Below, piece by piece: positions 7,905 to 17,523 of a stretch of 34,871 nt of DNA. Under the pieces are notes generated by a model. It was not told the DNA's origin. It ran no database searches and worked only from the letters and a program-made list of their open reading frames with translations. The stretch is from Elusimicrobiota bacterium (GTDB lineage: Bacteria > Elusimicrobiota > Elusimicrobia > Elusimicrobiales > UBA9959), in contig JAAYVI010000073.1 of assembly GCA_012517235.1 (NCBI GenBank), positions 1-34,871 of the forward strand, in the 5' to 3' direction. Positions within the stretch are counted from its first letter, which is position 1, and every line of letters begins with the position of its first letter. A program made the position numbers and the translations under genes.

Positions 7905-10900
7905 ATTAAAAAATTTTTTACCAGCATTCTTTTTTTTGCTTTTCTTTTAGTTTTTTTATTCGGTTTATTATCTTTTTATTCTTCAAAAATAATAGAGCTT
8001 CATTCGAATATATACGAACATCCTCTTGCGGTTACAAAAGCTTCGGGAGAACTTTTAATAAACTCTCTTAAAAAGCCTTCTAAAACAAATTTTGATTCGT
8101 GGAATTTGGAAAATTTGGAGCAAATAAATATTATTTTCGAAAGATATCTTGGGCCCAGAGAAGATCTAAAAAAACTAAAAGAATACTATTATTTATATGT
8201 TTCCGCTTTAAAAAAAAACTTGCCTGCGGAAAATGAAAAAACTTTACTGGAAAATAAAATAAAAGATATTAGAAAATTTGCCGCTTTTAAAGCATATTCT
8301 TTGTATGAAGAAGCTTCTAAAAAGCATGACAATGCGATTTTATTATTTTATTTTTTGGTAGTTCTAACCGGCTTAATAATAGGATGGTCCGTTTATTTAT
8401 TTTTCAAAAATTTAGAGCATTCGATTACTTCCCAAGAATTAAGCATAAAATTGGAGAAAACTCAAACGGAATATAAAAATTTAGTAGAAAATATAAACGA
8501 TATATTTTTTATGACCGATTGTCAGGGTAAAATAATATATATAAGTCCCGTATGCGAAAAGATCGGCGGATATAAACCCGCCGAACTTATAGACAAAAAT
8601 TTTCAGGATTTCATACATCCGCAAGATTTAACATTAGTTATAAACGCTTTTAAAGAAATTCTATCCGGAAAGGTTTTTCCTTCGGAATATAGAGTTAAGA
8701 AAAAAGACGATTCGTGGCTTTGGGTTAGAAGCTCGGCAAAGCCTTTTTACGAAGGCGCTTTGCCGAAAGGAATAATGGGCGTGCTATCGGATATAACTCT
8801 TCTTAAAGAAAAAGAAGAGAAAATAACGGAAAGCGAACGCTGGTATAAAGATATGTTTGAAAAACATAAAGCAATGAAATGGATAGTGGATCCCAAAGAC
8901 GGTAAAATAGTGGATGCCAACGATGCTGCGGCCGAATTTTACGGATATCCGAAAGAGAAACTCATAGGGATGAGAGTTTCGCAGATAAACGTGATGGGAG
9001 AAAAAATAAAAGAGGAAATAGATAAGGCGGTGAAAAAAGAAAAGAATTATTTTGAATTCGTTCACAGATTGGCCGACGGGAAAATTAAAAATGTAAGAGT
9101 ATATTCTTCTCCTGTAAAAAAAGGCGATAAAGAGTTCCTTTATTCGATAATGCAGGATGTTACGAAAGAAAAAGAGGCATTGGATAAAACAAAAACTCTT
9201 TTTAATATGATAGATTCGAGTCTGAACGAAATATATGTATTCAGGGAAGACGATTTAAAATTCGAATATGCCAATGCCGGAGCTCTTGAAAATTTGGGAT
9301 ATTCTTTGGAGGAGATAAAATTTCTTACGCCTTTGGATATAAAACCCGAGATGTCTAAAAGTAAATTCTATGAGTTGATTAAACCCTTAAAAAAAGGAGA
9401 AAAGAGGAAAGTTGTTTTTTATACCGCTCATAAAAGAAAAAACGGTTCTTCTTATCCGGTCGAGGTGCATTTGCAGTATTACACCGAAGATTCCAAAGGA
9501 TATTTTTTTGCCGCCATAGACGATATAAGCGAACGAGTTAAAGCCGAAGAAAATATAAAAAAACTCAATTCTTTATATTTTACTTTGAGCCAGTCAAATC
9601 AGGCTATGGTTAAAGTTAAAAGCGAAAAAGAACTATTTGAGGAAATCCCTAAAGTTTTGGTAAAGTACGGAGGTTTTCATACGGTATGGATAGGGATGAT
9701 GGAAAAAGATAAAAGCGTCAAATGCGTATTTAGCTTCGGTTCTGGCGCGGATTTTATACCGAATTTAAAAATAAAAGCGGAGAAAAATAATCCTCAAGGC
9801 GAATGCCCTACGGCAAAATCTTATTTGACCGAAGATATTTGTTACGAAAACGATTGGCAGTCAAAAGTTCCGGAGAACTTTAAGGAAATAAGCGAAAAAA
9901 CTAAAATAAAAAGCGTTTGTTCTTTGCCTATAAAAAAGAACGGTAAAATTTATAGAAATCTCTCGGTTTACTCCTCGGAGAAGGATTATTTTACCGCGGA
10001 AAGGATAGAACTTCTAAAAGAATTAATAGGAGATATGGAATATGCTTTGTCTAAAATATCGGCGGAAGAAAATCTTGTAAAAAGCGAGGAAAGATACCGC
10101 GCTCTTTTCGAAAATATGAGCGCGGCTTGCTGCGTGGACGAAGTAATATATGACGAAAAAGGTAACCCTAAAGATTATCGTATATTGGATATAAATTCTT
10201 CTTTTGAAAAAGTAATCGGCTATAAAAAAGAAGATGTCATAGGCAAGCTTTCGGCTCAAGTATACGGCGGGCCAAACCCTTTGGCCGACATATTTTATAA
10301 AGTCGCGGATACCGGCGAATCTATAAGCATGGAAACTTATTTCGCTCCGTTAAAAAAACATTTATATATTACGGTTTCAAGCCCTAAAAAAGGAATGTTT
10401 TCCACGGTGTTTTACGATATAACCGATAAAAAGAAGTATGAAGAAGATCTGGAAAAAACAAGAGCGGCCATAGAACAAAGCGGAGATACCGTAGTTATAA
10501 CGGATATTATGGGCAATATAGAATATGTTAATCCCGCATTTGAAAAAATAACCGGATATTCAAAAGAAGAAGCTTTAGGGAAAAATCCGAGAATACTTAA
10601 AAGCGGAGTTCAAGAAAGAAAGTTTTACGAAGAATTATGGGAAACCGTATCTTCCGGAATGATATGGTCGGGCATAATGGTTAATAGGAAAAAAGACGGT
10701 TCATTATACACGGAAGAAGCCGTTATATCTCCCGTTTTCGGCAAAAACGGAAATATAATAAATTTTGTGGCCGTAAAAAGAGACATATCTGAAAAAATTA
10801 AAACTCAAAAAGAATTGATGCATGCTCAAAAAATAGAGGCAATAGGACTTCTTGCGGGAGGAGTGGCTCACGATTTTAACAATATACTTACGGCCATAAA

Positions 10901-11942
10901 TTCGTATGCGGAAATAATTTATCAAAATTCTTCGCAAGAAAACAAAGAGGATATTAAGGAAATAATTTCCGCCGCCCAAAGAGGCGTTTCTCTTACAAAA
11001 CAGCTTTTGGCTTTTACCAGAAAGCAGGTAAGTTCTCCGAAAATATGCGATATAAACGAAGTCATAAAAGGGTTTGAAAAAATGTTGAGACGCTTGATAG
11101 GCGAAAATATAACTTTATCTATTAAATACTGCGATAAACCGTGTCTGACAGTTATAGACCCTTCTCAGCTGGAACAAATTATAATGAATTTAGTATTAAA
11201 TTCCAGAGATGCCGTAGGGGAATCCGGATATATAGAAATAGAAATTTCCAAAAATAAAATCGAAACTTTTCTTGCCTCAAAATTTTCCGATTCGTCGGAA
11301 ATAATTTCTTTAAAAATTAAAGATAACGGCTGCGGATTTGACGAAGAATCTAAAAAGCATTTATTTGAGCCTTTTTATACTACTAAAGAAAAAGGAAAAG
11401 GAACTGGCTTGGGATTGTCTACCGTTTTAAACTTGTTAAGACAAAACAAGGGTGAAATTTATCTTGAAAGCGAAAAAGGGAAAGGGTCGGTTTTTACTTT
11501 GCTTTTTGCGGAATCAAAAAATAACAATGAAGAAAATCGACAAGAACCATACTCTTTTTCGATAAATAAAGAATATAGGGAAACCGTTTTGCTTGTAGAA
11601 GACGAAGATTCCCTTTTGAAACTTGGGAAGAGAATTTTGAGCGGCTTGGGTTATAAAGTTTTTACCGCTTCAAACGCTCAAGAAGCTTTGTCGTTGGCTT
11701 TAGAAATAGAAAAAATAGATATTTTGATTACGGATTTGATAATGCCGGGCATGAGCGGTAAAGAACTTTCGGATAAACTTATTTCTCAAGGGAAAATAAA
11801 AAAGACACTTTTTATGTCCGGATATACCGACGATATAATAGGCAAACACGGAGTTCTGGAAAAAGGAGTCGCTTTCATATATAAACCTTTCAGCGTAAAC
11901 TCTTTTTTGGCAAAAGTACGGGAAACATTGGATAGTAAGTAA
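7905..11942 (+). CDS. Multi-PAS hybrid histidine kinase with receiver domain, ATT start
   Basis: Open from 7869. With an ATT start at 7905 the product has 1345 residues. AGGGAGA sits 5 nt upstream, and the first residues (KKFFTS then a hydrophobic run) form a typical first membrane anchor. No ATG, GTG or TTG occurs in frame until TTG 8106, which has no ribosome site and would remove that anchor. Domains: membrane segment about 5-24, short external region, second segment about 144-167, three PAS domains, a GAF-like domain, two more PAS domains, HisKA with His989 (GLLAGGVAHDFNN), HATPase (DNGCGFDEESKKHLFEPFYT, GTGLGLSTV), and a receiver from about 1227 with Asp1277 (ITDLIMPG). It senses unknown signals and has no output regulator next to it. 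Confidence 0.9.
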   Translation: MKKFFTSILFFAFLLVFLFGLLSFYSSKIIELHSNIYEHPLAVTKASGELLINSLKKPSKTNFDSWNLENLEQINIIFERYLGPREDLKKLKEYYYLYVSALKKNLPAENEKTLLENKIKDIRKFAAFKAYSLYEEASKKHDNAILLFYFLVVLTGLIIGWSVYLFFKNLEHSITSQELSIKLEKTQTEYKNLVENINDIFFMTDCQGKIIYISPVCEKIGGYKPAELIDKNFQDFIHPQDLTLVINAFKEILSGKVFPSEYRVKKKDDSWLWVRSSAKPFYEGALPKGIMGVLSDITLLKEKEEKITESERWYKDMFEKHKAMKWIVDPKDGKIVDANDAAAEFYGYPKEKLIGMRVSQINVMGEKIKEEIDKAVKKEKNYFEFVHRLADGKIKNVRVYSSPVKKGDKEFLYSIMQDVTKEKEALDKTKTLFNMIDSSLNEIYVFREDDLKFEYANAGALENLGYSLEEIKFLTPLDIKPEMSKSKFYELIKPLKKGEKRKVVFYTAHKRKNGSSYPVEVHLQYYTEDSKGYFFAAIDDISERVKAEENIKKLNSLYFTLSQSNQAMVKVKSEKELFEEIPKVLVKYGGFHTVWIGMMEKDKSVKCVFSFGSGADFIPNLKIKAEKNNPQGECPTAKSYLTEDICYENDWQSKVPENFKEISEKTKIKSVCSLPIKKNGKIYRNLSVYSSEKDYFTAERIELLKELIGDMEYALSKISAEENLVKSEERYRALFENMSAACCVDEVIYDEKGNPKDYRILDINSSFEKVIGYKKEDVIGKLSAQVYGGPNPLADIFYKVADTGESISMETYFAPLKKHLYITVSSPKKGMFSTVFYDITDKKKYEEDLEKTRAAIEQSGDTVVITDIMGNIEYVNPAFEKITGYSKEEALGKNPRILKSGVQERKFYEELWETVSSGMIWSGIMVNRKKDGSLYTEEAVISPVFGKNGNIINFVAVKRDISEKIKTQKELMHAQKIEAIGLLAGGVAHDFNNILTAINSYAEIIYQNSSQENKEDIKEIISAAQRGVSLTKQLLAFTRKQVSSPKICDINEVIKGFEKMLRRLIGENITLSIKYCDKPCLTVIDPSQLEQIIMNLVLNSRDAVGESGYIEIEISKNKIETFLASKFSDSSEIISLKIKDNGCGFDEESKKHLFEPFYTTKEKGKGTGLGLSTVLNLLRQNKGEIYLESEKGKGSVFTLLFAESKNNNEENRQEPYSFSINKEYRETVLLVEDEDSLLKLGKRILSGLGYKVFTASNAQEALSLALEIEKIDILITDLIMPGMSGKELSDKLISQGKIKKTLFMSGYTDDIIGKHGVLEKGVAFIYKPFSVNSFLAKVRETLDSK

Positions 11943-11960
11943 TATCGTTTTTGTTCAATA

Positions 11961-11969
11961 TGTTATAAT
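11961..11969 (+). promoter_or_regulatory. Extended -10 promoter for argF
   Basis: TGTTATAAT (TGn plus perfect TATAAT) lies ahead of argF. Initiation near 11976 gives a 40-nt leader ending in AAAGGAG (12004-12010). The -35 is poor, as is common with extended -10 promoters. Confidence 0.65.
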
Positions 11970-12015
11970 ATTTTTGTCGGAATAACCCGATAATTCTTTT
12001 ATAAAAGGAGATTTT

Positions 12016-13017
12016 ATGCCGATAAACCTTAAAAACAGACATTTTCTAAAAGAACTTGATTTTACAAAAGAAGAATTGGTTTTTCTTCTTAGACTTTCAA
12101 AAGATCTAAAAGCTGCAAAATATGCGGGTAACGAAGTTCCGAAACTTGTCGGCAAAAATATAGCTTTAATATTTGAAAAAACCTCTACCCGAACCAGATG
12201 CGCTTTCGAGGTCGCCGCTCACGACCAGGGCGCTCATGTTACATATTTGGAGCCTACCGGAAGTCAGTTGGGTCATAAAGAGACAGTTAAAGATACGGCC
12301 AGAGTTCTGGGAAGGATGTATGACGGAATAGAATATAGAGGGTTCGGTCAGGAAATAGTCGAAGAGCTTGCCAGATATGCCGGCGTTCCTGTTTGGAACG
12401 GACTTACTAACGAATGGCATCCTACTCAAATGCTTGCGGATGTTTTGACGATGATGGAACATTCTCACAAACCTCTGGAAAAAATAGCCTACGCTTATTT
12501 GGGAGATGCGAGATTTAATATGGGGCGCTCTCTTTTGACAATAGGCGCCATATTGGGCATGGACGTAAGAATAGGCGCTCCTAAAGGTCTTCAGCCGCCC
12601 GCGGACCTTATAAATACTTGCCTTAATATAGCCAAGACTTCCGGCGCCAGAATTACTGTAACGGATAAAGTCGAAAAAGCCGTTAAAGGAACCGATTATA
12701 TACATACCGATGTTTGGGTTTCTATGGGAGAACCGAAAGAAGTATGGGCGGAAAGAATAAAACTTTTAAAACCTTATCAGGTAAATTCCAAAGTTATGAA
12801 AAAAACCGGAAATAAAAATGTCAAATTTATGCATTGCCTGCCGTCTTTCCATAATGCCGATACCAAAGTAGGCAAACAGGTTTCCGAACAATTCGGAATG
12901 AAAGACGGCATAGAAGTTACCGAAGAAGTATTCGAATCTAAAGCTTCAATAGTATTCGATCAGGCGGAAAATAGAATGCATACCATAAAAGCCGTTATGG
13001 TAGCCACATTAGGATGA
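12016..13017 (+). CDS. argF: Ornithine carbamoyltransferase
   Basis: 333 residues, matching the enterobacterial-type OTCase length. The carbamoyl-phosphate site STRTR (57-61) is followed by [20 protein letters not shown] and HCLPSFHN give the ornithine and active-site signatures (the usual form is HCLPAFHD, so Ser and Asn are mild variants). It makes citrulline and phosphate from ornithine and carbamoyl phosphate in the cytoplasm. It stands alone: no other arginine synthesis genes and no arcA or arcC are near, so biosynthetic versus catabolic direction cannot be told from context. AAAGGAG precedes the ATG. Its stop is one base from the end of the convergent sensor gene. An aspartate carbamoyltransferase is unlikely given the motif set. 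Confidence 0.95.
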   Translation: MPINLKNRHFLKELDFTKEELVFLLRLSKDLKAAKYAGNEVPKLVGKNIALIFEKTSTRTRCAFEVAAHDQGAHVTYLEPTGSQLGHKETVKDTARVLGRMYDGIEYRGFGQEIVEELARYAGVPVWNGLTNEWHPTQMLADVLTMMEHSHKPLEKIAYAYLGDARFNMGRSLLTIGAILGMDVRIGAPKGLQPPADLINTCLNIAKTSGARITVTDKVEKAVKGTDYIHTDVWVSMGEPKEVWAERIKLLKPYQVNSKVMKKTGNKNVKFMHCLPSFHNADTKVGKQVSEQFGMKDGIEVTEEVFESKASIVFDQAENRMHTIKAVMVATLG

Positions 13018-13018
13018 T

Positions 13019-14881
13019 TTAAATAAGCTTTTTAGGCTCGTATTTTTTATTTTCTTCTTGAAATTGCGGGTAAAGTTTTTTCTCGCAGTCGGGACACAGA
13101 CTATGGCTGAAAGAAGCTTTGCTGTGTTTTGATATGTAAGACTCCACTTTATTCCAGTATCCTTTGTCGTCTCTTATTTTTTTACAGTTAGCGCATATCG
13201 GTATTATCCCTTCCAATGTCTCTACTTTTTGCGAAAGTTCCAGCATAGCTTGAGCGTTTTCTTTTGCGGTTTGTTCGCTTACCAAAAAAATGAAAAACAA
13301 TAATACCGTAAGCGAAAAAACTATTATGAAAAGTATTCCGTAAAATCTTACCGAATCTACCCGATGAAGGTTATGGAGAATTACAACCGACCATCCGAAA
13401 TCCGATAAATAGGCTCTTGATACCAATACATTCTTACCGGATACTTGAATTATTTCGTCGTCTTTTATTTCTTTTTTTAAATAAGGTTCGTTTTTCAAAT
13501 CGCCGAATTGGTTGCTCTCAGATATTTTAGAAATTAGTTCGCCTCTTATGGGCCACATAGGGCTCCCTTCCGATTGAGAATCGGAAGATGAGAAGATTAT
13601 TCCTTCCGGACTTAAGAGGTATGCGTTTTCGGAAATGGAAAAGATTTCGTTCATTAAAGAGATATTGGTTTTAATAGCGGCTACGCCGGCTATTTCTCCG
13701 TTTTTCTTTATAGGGGCGGCCGCATAGAATCCTTTTTCTCCGCTTGTTACTCCTTTGGCAAAATATTTTCCTATTTTCCCTTTGATAGCGCTTTGGAAAT
13801 AAGGTCTGAAAGAATAATTTTTATTCATGAAAGTTTTTTCGTTTTTCCTATCGGAAGAAGCTCTCACGGTTCCTTTTTTATCCATTATATAGCAAACGGA
13901 AAAAGAAAAAGACGAACAGTATCTGTCTAAAACCGAATTGGCGTTGTTTATATAATTTTTATTTTCAAAGTCGGGAGATTTTACCCATGGGGATTCCGCT
14001 ATCGCTTTTGACGCTCCTTCGGCCGCTCTCATGTGATTTCTTATGGTTCCTGAAAAAGCCTTTTCCGTATTCTCGCTTATTTCTTTTACATTTTTAAAAG
14101 CGGAACGCCCCAAATAATCGGTAAAAATCCAGCCGAAAATTAAAATCGCCGCTATTTCAAATGCCAGCATATTACCGTAATATTCTCTTTTTGAGGAATT
14201 GGCGGAGTTTTCTATGGACGATAAATATAGGCGCCATAATATAAAAGCCGATAATGAAGCTAAAAAAGCTCTTATTAGCTGAACCGGTATGTGAAATATA
14301 TTTTGAAAACTATCGTAATTTAATACGCTTGCCGGGAAAAAATCGGCTTTTGGCACTACCAGTCCGGAGAATAAAGAATAAATAAAAAAAGCCAAAGCGG
14401 CCGATAAAAGTATTTTTTTATCTTTTCCTTGTATTTTTTTATAAAAAGAAAACAATATAAAAGAAGCAAATAATGACGATGGAAAAGCAAAAAAATATCT
14501 TGCCGCCGCATTGCCCGCAAAATGATCGTATTTTACAAAAAATATGGCGGTTAATGCGGTCGGAAGTATATAAAATTTATACGTTTCCTTTAAGTCTTTG
14601 CTAATGGATAAAGTTTTAAAAGAAAATTCGAAAAGAAAAAAGAAAGAAAGAATCATCAAAAAAGTTCTAAAAGAATTAAAAACAATCGAATCTCCGAATA
14701 TAAAGGCTATCATATCGAGCCATTCGGATAGGCCGTGTGTCAATGCAAAATATGATATTTGTTCCCAATAAATCCCGTCATTTCTGTTCTTTTTTAGAAA
14801 AAAAGCGGCCGCGGATAAGAGAAAAAAAGAAAATCCGTAAATAAAGAAAATATAGTCCGTTTGGGATTGAAAGAAATTCAT
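13019..14881 (-). CDS. Membrane Cache-domain sensor with C-terminal CxxC/CPDC module
   Basis: 620 residues. About seven N-terminal membrane segments (residues 10-230) are followed by another near 248-265, an extracytoplasmic double-Cache-like sensor region (about 270-475, with SFRPYFQSAIKGK and GFYAAAPIKKNGE), a membrane segment (about 510-535) and a short coiled coil. The C-terminus is a small module, IPICANCKKIRDDKGYW through SHSLCPDCEKKLYP. I recognise this module from the ends of many bacterial sensor kinases, where its two CxxC pairs may bind metal. Here no kinase, GGDEF, EAL or methyl-accepting domain is present, so the output is unknown. Partner-dependent signalling is inference. Confidence 0.85.
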   Translation of the reverse strand: MNFFQSQTDYIFFIYGFSFFLLSAAAFFLKKNRNDGIYWEQISYFALTHGLSEWLDMIAFIFGDSIVFNSFRTFLMILSFFFLFEFSFKTLSISKDLKETYKFYILPTALTAIFFVKYDHFAGNAAARYFFAFPSSLFASFILFSFYKKIQGKDKKILLSAALAFFIYSLFSGLVVPKADFFPASVLNYDSFQNIFHIPVQLIRAFLASLSAFILWRLYLSSIENSANSSKREYYGNMLAFEIAAILIFGWIFTDYLGRSAFKNVKEISENTEKAFSGTIRNHMRAAEGASKAIAESPWVKSPDFENKNYINNANSVLDRYCSSFSFSVCYIMDKKGTVRASSDRKNEKTFMNKNYSFRPYFQSAIKGKIGKYFAKGVTSGEKGFYAAAPIKKNGEIAGVAAIKTNISLMNEIFSISENAYLLSPEGIIFSSSDSQSEGSPMWPIRGELISKISESNQFGDLKNEPYLKKEIKDDEIIQVSGKNVLVSRAYLSDFGWSVVILHNLHRVDSVRFYGILFIIVFSLTVLLFFIFLVSEQTAKENAQAMLELSQKVETLEGIIPICANCKKIRDDKGYWNKVESYISKHSKASFSHSLCPDCEKKLYPQFQEENKKYEPKKLI

Positions 14882-14893
14882 TGTATGATTAGA

Positions 14894-14899
14894 ATTATA
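14894..14899 (-). promoter_or_regulatory. -10 element for the Cache sensor gene
   Basis: TATAAT on the minus strand lies 12 nt before the ATG. Initiation would leave a leader of only about 5 nt and no Shine-Dalgarno. No good -35 was found. Confidence 0.5.
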
Positions 14900-14918
14900 T
14901 CAAATAAAAAAAGCGCCT

Positions 14919-14947
14919 TTGACTAAATATGCGTTTTTTGATAAATT
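14919..14947 (+). promoter_or_regulatory. Promoter of the flavin-reductase-like gene
   Basis: TTGACT (14919-14924) and TAAATT (14942-14947) are separated by 17 bp. AGGAG follows at 14966-14970, 9 nt before ATG 14980. Confidence 0.55.
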
Positions 14948-14979
14948 GTCGTAAAGAAAATTTTTAGGAGAAAAATATT

Positions 14980-15498
14980 ATGAAAGAAATAAAATTAAAT
15001 AAAGTAAATACTTTTCTGCAAAGCGGACCGGTAATACTTCTTTCCACAAATTATAAGGGAAAAAATAATTTTATGCCGATGAGCTGGCATACTATGATAG
15101 ATTTTGATCCTCCTTTAATAGGAGTGGTAGTAGGCCGAGAAAGTTTTACTCATAAAGCTTTGCTGAAAACTAAAGAAGCGGCGATAAATATTCCGTCCGT
15201 TAAGATGATAAAGCAATCTTTATTAGCCGGAAAAATTAGCGGAAGTAAAACGGATAAATTCATAAAAACAGGACTTGAAGCAATCAAAGCTTCCGGCGTA
15301 AAAGCTCCGCTTATAGAAGGATGTCAGGCTTGTATGGAATGCGTGCTTCATGATTATTCTATGGCAAAAAAATACGATTTTTTTATTCTCAGAGTCGTGA
15401 AAGCATATCTAAACGAATCGGTTAAAATTACCGATACTTTCAGGCATATAACCGGAGATATGTTTATGTTAGGGGGAAAAATAAAAAAAGTAAGATAA
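14980..15498 (+). CDS. Flavin reductase-like FMN-binding split-barrel protein
   Basis: 172 residues. The sequence GPVILLSTNYKGKNNFMPMS, then DFDPPLIGVVVGRESFTH and EAAINIP, matches the DIM6/NTAB flavin-reductase-like family, which binds FMN in a split barrel. Such proteins act as cytoplasmic flavin or iron-complex reductases or as flavoproteins of unknown substrate, and no partner oxygenase is nearby. A CQACMEC cluster around residues 110-120 could be redox active or metal binding. AGGAG precedes the ATG. The MscS-type gene follows 43 bp downstream and may be partly co-transcribed. Substrate cannot be assigned. Confidence 0.85.
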   Translation: MKEIKLNKVNTFLQSGPVILLSTNYKGKNNFMPMSWHTMIDFDPPLIGVVVGRESFTHKALLKTKEAAINIPSVKMIKQSLLAGKISGSKTDKFIKTGLEAIKASGVKAPLIEGCQACMECVLHDYSMAKKYDFFILRVVKAYLNESVKITDTFRHITGDMFMLGGKIKKVR

Positions 15499-15528
15499 TT
15501 ATTTGTGATTTTTTCACTTTTAATTTCC

Positions 15529-15534
15529 TAAAAT
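15529..15534 (+). promoter_or_regulatory. Candidate -10 for the MscS-like gene (leaderless geometry)
   Basis: TAAAAT ends 7 nt before ATG 15542. An overlapping TATAAT at 15534-15539 is a better hexamer, but it would start transcription inside the gene. No Shine-Dalgarno precedes the ATG, and the -35 is uncertain. Confidence 0.4.
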
Positions 15535-15541
15535 ATAATTT

Positions 15542-17053
15542 ATGGAAAATATCGGCGGATTTTCATTTTTCGGACTTTTCTTTTTTCTTTTTCTTTTTTT
15601 ATTTTTATATGCCGTAAAAATTATTTTTAAAAATAAAATAAAGAGAATAAAATCGGCTTTTTATTTGGCCGCGGCGGCTTTTTGTATTTGGATTGTCTGC
15701 TATTTTTTTAGATCTTTTATCCCCGCGGGTTTTTTAAAAACGGCTAATATTTCTTATTCTTTGCTTTCGATATTTTCTGTCTTAACGGCTTTTTCCGGAA
15801 TAATTTTTAATTTATTTTCGGAAAAAACAAAAATAAATATTTCGACTTTCGCTCAAGATATGGCTTTGGCCGTATCTTATATTTTGTCCTCTTTCATAGT
15901 ACTTTCGGCATACGGAGCCAATTTAAGCGGTATATTGGCTACGTCGGCCGTTTTAACCGGAGTGGTAGCTTTTTCTATTCAGGACACTCTTTCAAATATA
16001 ATAGGCGGAACGGTAATACACTTGGAAAATTCCTTTAAGCCGGGAGATATGATAGAAATAGACGGTAAGCAAGGGATATTAAAGGAATTAAGGTGGAGAT
16101 ACGCATCTTTGGAAACTCTTGACGGAGACTTGCTTATAATTCCGAATATAATGCTTATGAAAGGAGTAGTAAACGTAATGGGTAAAGCGGCCGGAAATAT
16201 AAGATTTAGAGAAGTGGTTTTTAATGTTTTTTACGATGTCCCGCCGGGGAAAATAATAAAAATAATAGAAGACGCATTTGTAAAAAATCCTCCTAAAAAT
16301 GTTTCTCCTAATCCTAAACCGTATTGCGCTTTAAAAGAATTTCAGCCGAATTGCGCGGTGTATTCTTTGAGATATTATCTTTCCGATTTATATTCGCCCG
16401 GGAGGACCGATTCCGACGTCAGAATAAAGATATATTATGCTTTGGCGCGCGAAGGAATAGAACTTTTTGTTCCCAATAGATCCGTAGTTACAAGCGAAGC
16501 CGCGAAAGAGTTTAGAGAAAATAAGGAAAATCAAGAGCATTCAAAACGGGTTTCCGCTCTTAAAAGTGTCGACATATTCAAACCCTTAAACGAAGAAGAA
16601 TTAAAATCTTTGGCTTCCTCGTTGGAAATATCTCCTTTTCATAAAGGCGAAATAATAATGAATCAAGGAGAGTCGGCGGATAGTTTTTATATAATTTGCT
16701 CGGGTCAAGTGGACATAATTTTATCATCCTCTTCAAATTCTTTTGAAAATAAAGTTATAAAAACTTTGGGATCCGGGGATTTTTTCGGAGAAATGGGGCT
16801 GTTAACCGGAGAACCGAGAACCGCTACCGCCGTTTCTAATGACGAAACTCTCTGTTATCGTATAAGTAAAAAAGGATTTTCATCGATAATTTCTTCCAGA
16901 CCCCAAATAGCGGAATCCGTAGCCGAAATTTTAGCCGGCAGAAAAAGCGAATTGTCTCAGGCAAAAGAAAAGATGAAAAACGGAGAAACTATTTCCGCAT
17001 ACGGCGAGAAAAAAAACATACTTTCAAAAATAAGAAATTTTTTTAATATTTAG
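15542..17053 (+). CDS. MscS-family channel with cyclic-nucleotide-binding domain
   Basis: 503 residues. About five membrane segments lie within 9-145, the last being the MscS pore helix (about 124-145). The MscS beta domain follows (about 150-215, with FSIQDTLSNIIGGTVIHLEN, FKPGDMIEIDG and LLIIPN). The C-terminal part (about 342-467) is a CAP-type cyclic-nucleotide-binding domain with HKGEIIMNQGESADSFYII and GDFFGEMGLLTGEPRTATA. This is the architecture of bacterial cyclic-nucleotide-gated members of the MscS superfamily, inner-membrane channels with weak mechanosensitivity and possible gating by cAMP or cGMP. Its stop overlaps that of the convergent GNAT gene by 4 bp. Confidence 0.93.
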   Translation: MENIGGFSFFGLFFFLFLFLFLYAVKIIFKNKIKRIKSAFYLAAAAFCIWIVCYFFRSFIPAGFLKTANISYSLLSIFSVLTAFSGIIFNLFSEKTKINISTFAQDMALAVSYILSSFIVLSAYGANLSGILATSAVLTGVVAFSIQDTLSNIIGGTVIHLENSFKPGDMIEIDGKQGILKELRWRYASLETLDGDLLIIPNIMLMKGVVNVMGKAAGNIRFREVVFNVFYDVPPGKIIKIIEDAFVKNPPKNVSPNPKPYCALKEFQPNCAVYSLRYYLSDLYSPGRTDSDVRIKIYYALAREGIELFVPNRSVVTSEAAKEFRENKENQEHSKRVSALKSVDIFKPLNEEELKSLASSLEISPFHKGEIIMNQGESADSFYIICSGQVDIILSSSSNSFENKVIKTLGSGDFFGEMGLLTGEPRTATAVSNDETLCYRISKKGFSSIISSRPQIAESVAEILAGRKSELSQAKEKMKNGETISAYGEKKNILSKIRNFFNI

Positions 17054-17517
17054 TTTTTGAGTATCGGACCTTTTGTTTTTCTCATTAAATACTCGTCGCG
17101 GCCTTTAACTAAGAAATCTTTTAATATGCCCACTCTTTTATATCCTAATTTCTTATAGAAAATAAAAGCTTTTTTATTGAAGGAAGAGACGCATAAAAAA
17201 ACATTTTTAGAGTGAGAAAAAATTATTTGTTCGGCTTTTTTTATTAACGATTTTCCTATGCCTTTTCCTCTAAAATCTTCGGATACGCATAATATTTTTA
17301 TATATCCTTTAAAAGAGCCGAAGTTTTCCAAAAGTACAAATCCGGCCAATTCCCTATTTTCGCAAGCGTAATAAAAATCATATCTCTTGCTTTTAATGGT
17401 TTTAATACAATCTTTTCTTTTTATTCCTAACTTTATCCAGGGGGAACTTTCGGACATTATGTCGGCCGCTTTTTCGACTATTTGTCCGTTTTTGTTTTTT
17501 AATAAAAAGATTTTCAT
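17050..17517 (-). CDS. GNAT-family N-acetyltransferase
   Basis: 155 residues. The acetyl-CoA loop motif is clear (EDFRGKGIGKSLIKKAEQI), followed by NKKAFIFYKKLGYKRVG, the conserved C-terminal GNAT strand and helix. The substrate is unknown; small GNATs acetylate amines on proteins, antibiotics or metabolites. The ATG (17515-17517) lies 6 nt downstream of a minus-strand TATAAT with no ribosome site, so the mRNA is probably leaderless. The gene converges on the MscS gene with overlapping stop codons and diverges from the purine permease gene with the two -10 boxes almost touching. Confidence 0.9.
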   Translation of the reverse strand: MKIFLLKNKNGQIVEKAADIMSESSPWIKLGIKRKDCIKTIKSKRYDFYYACENRELAGFVLLENFGSFKGYIKILCVSEDFRGKGIGKSLIKKAEQIIFSHSKNVFLCVSSFNKKAFIFYKKLGYKRVGILKDFLVKGRDEYLMRKTKGPILKN

Positions 17518-17523
17518 ATTCTT

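Noticed and set aside
8106-8108. TTG as the start of the hybrid kinase
   Set aside because: It has no Shine-Dalgarno and would cut off an in-frame membrane anchor that follows a good ribosome site at 7893-7899.
12166-12705. Open frame of 179 codons on the minus strand inside argF
   Set aside because: It lies wholly opposite a clear OTCase gene, has no ribosome site and its composition is that of an antisense shadow.
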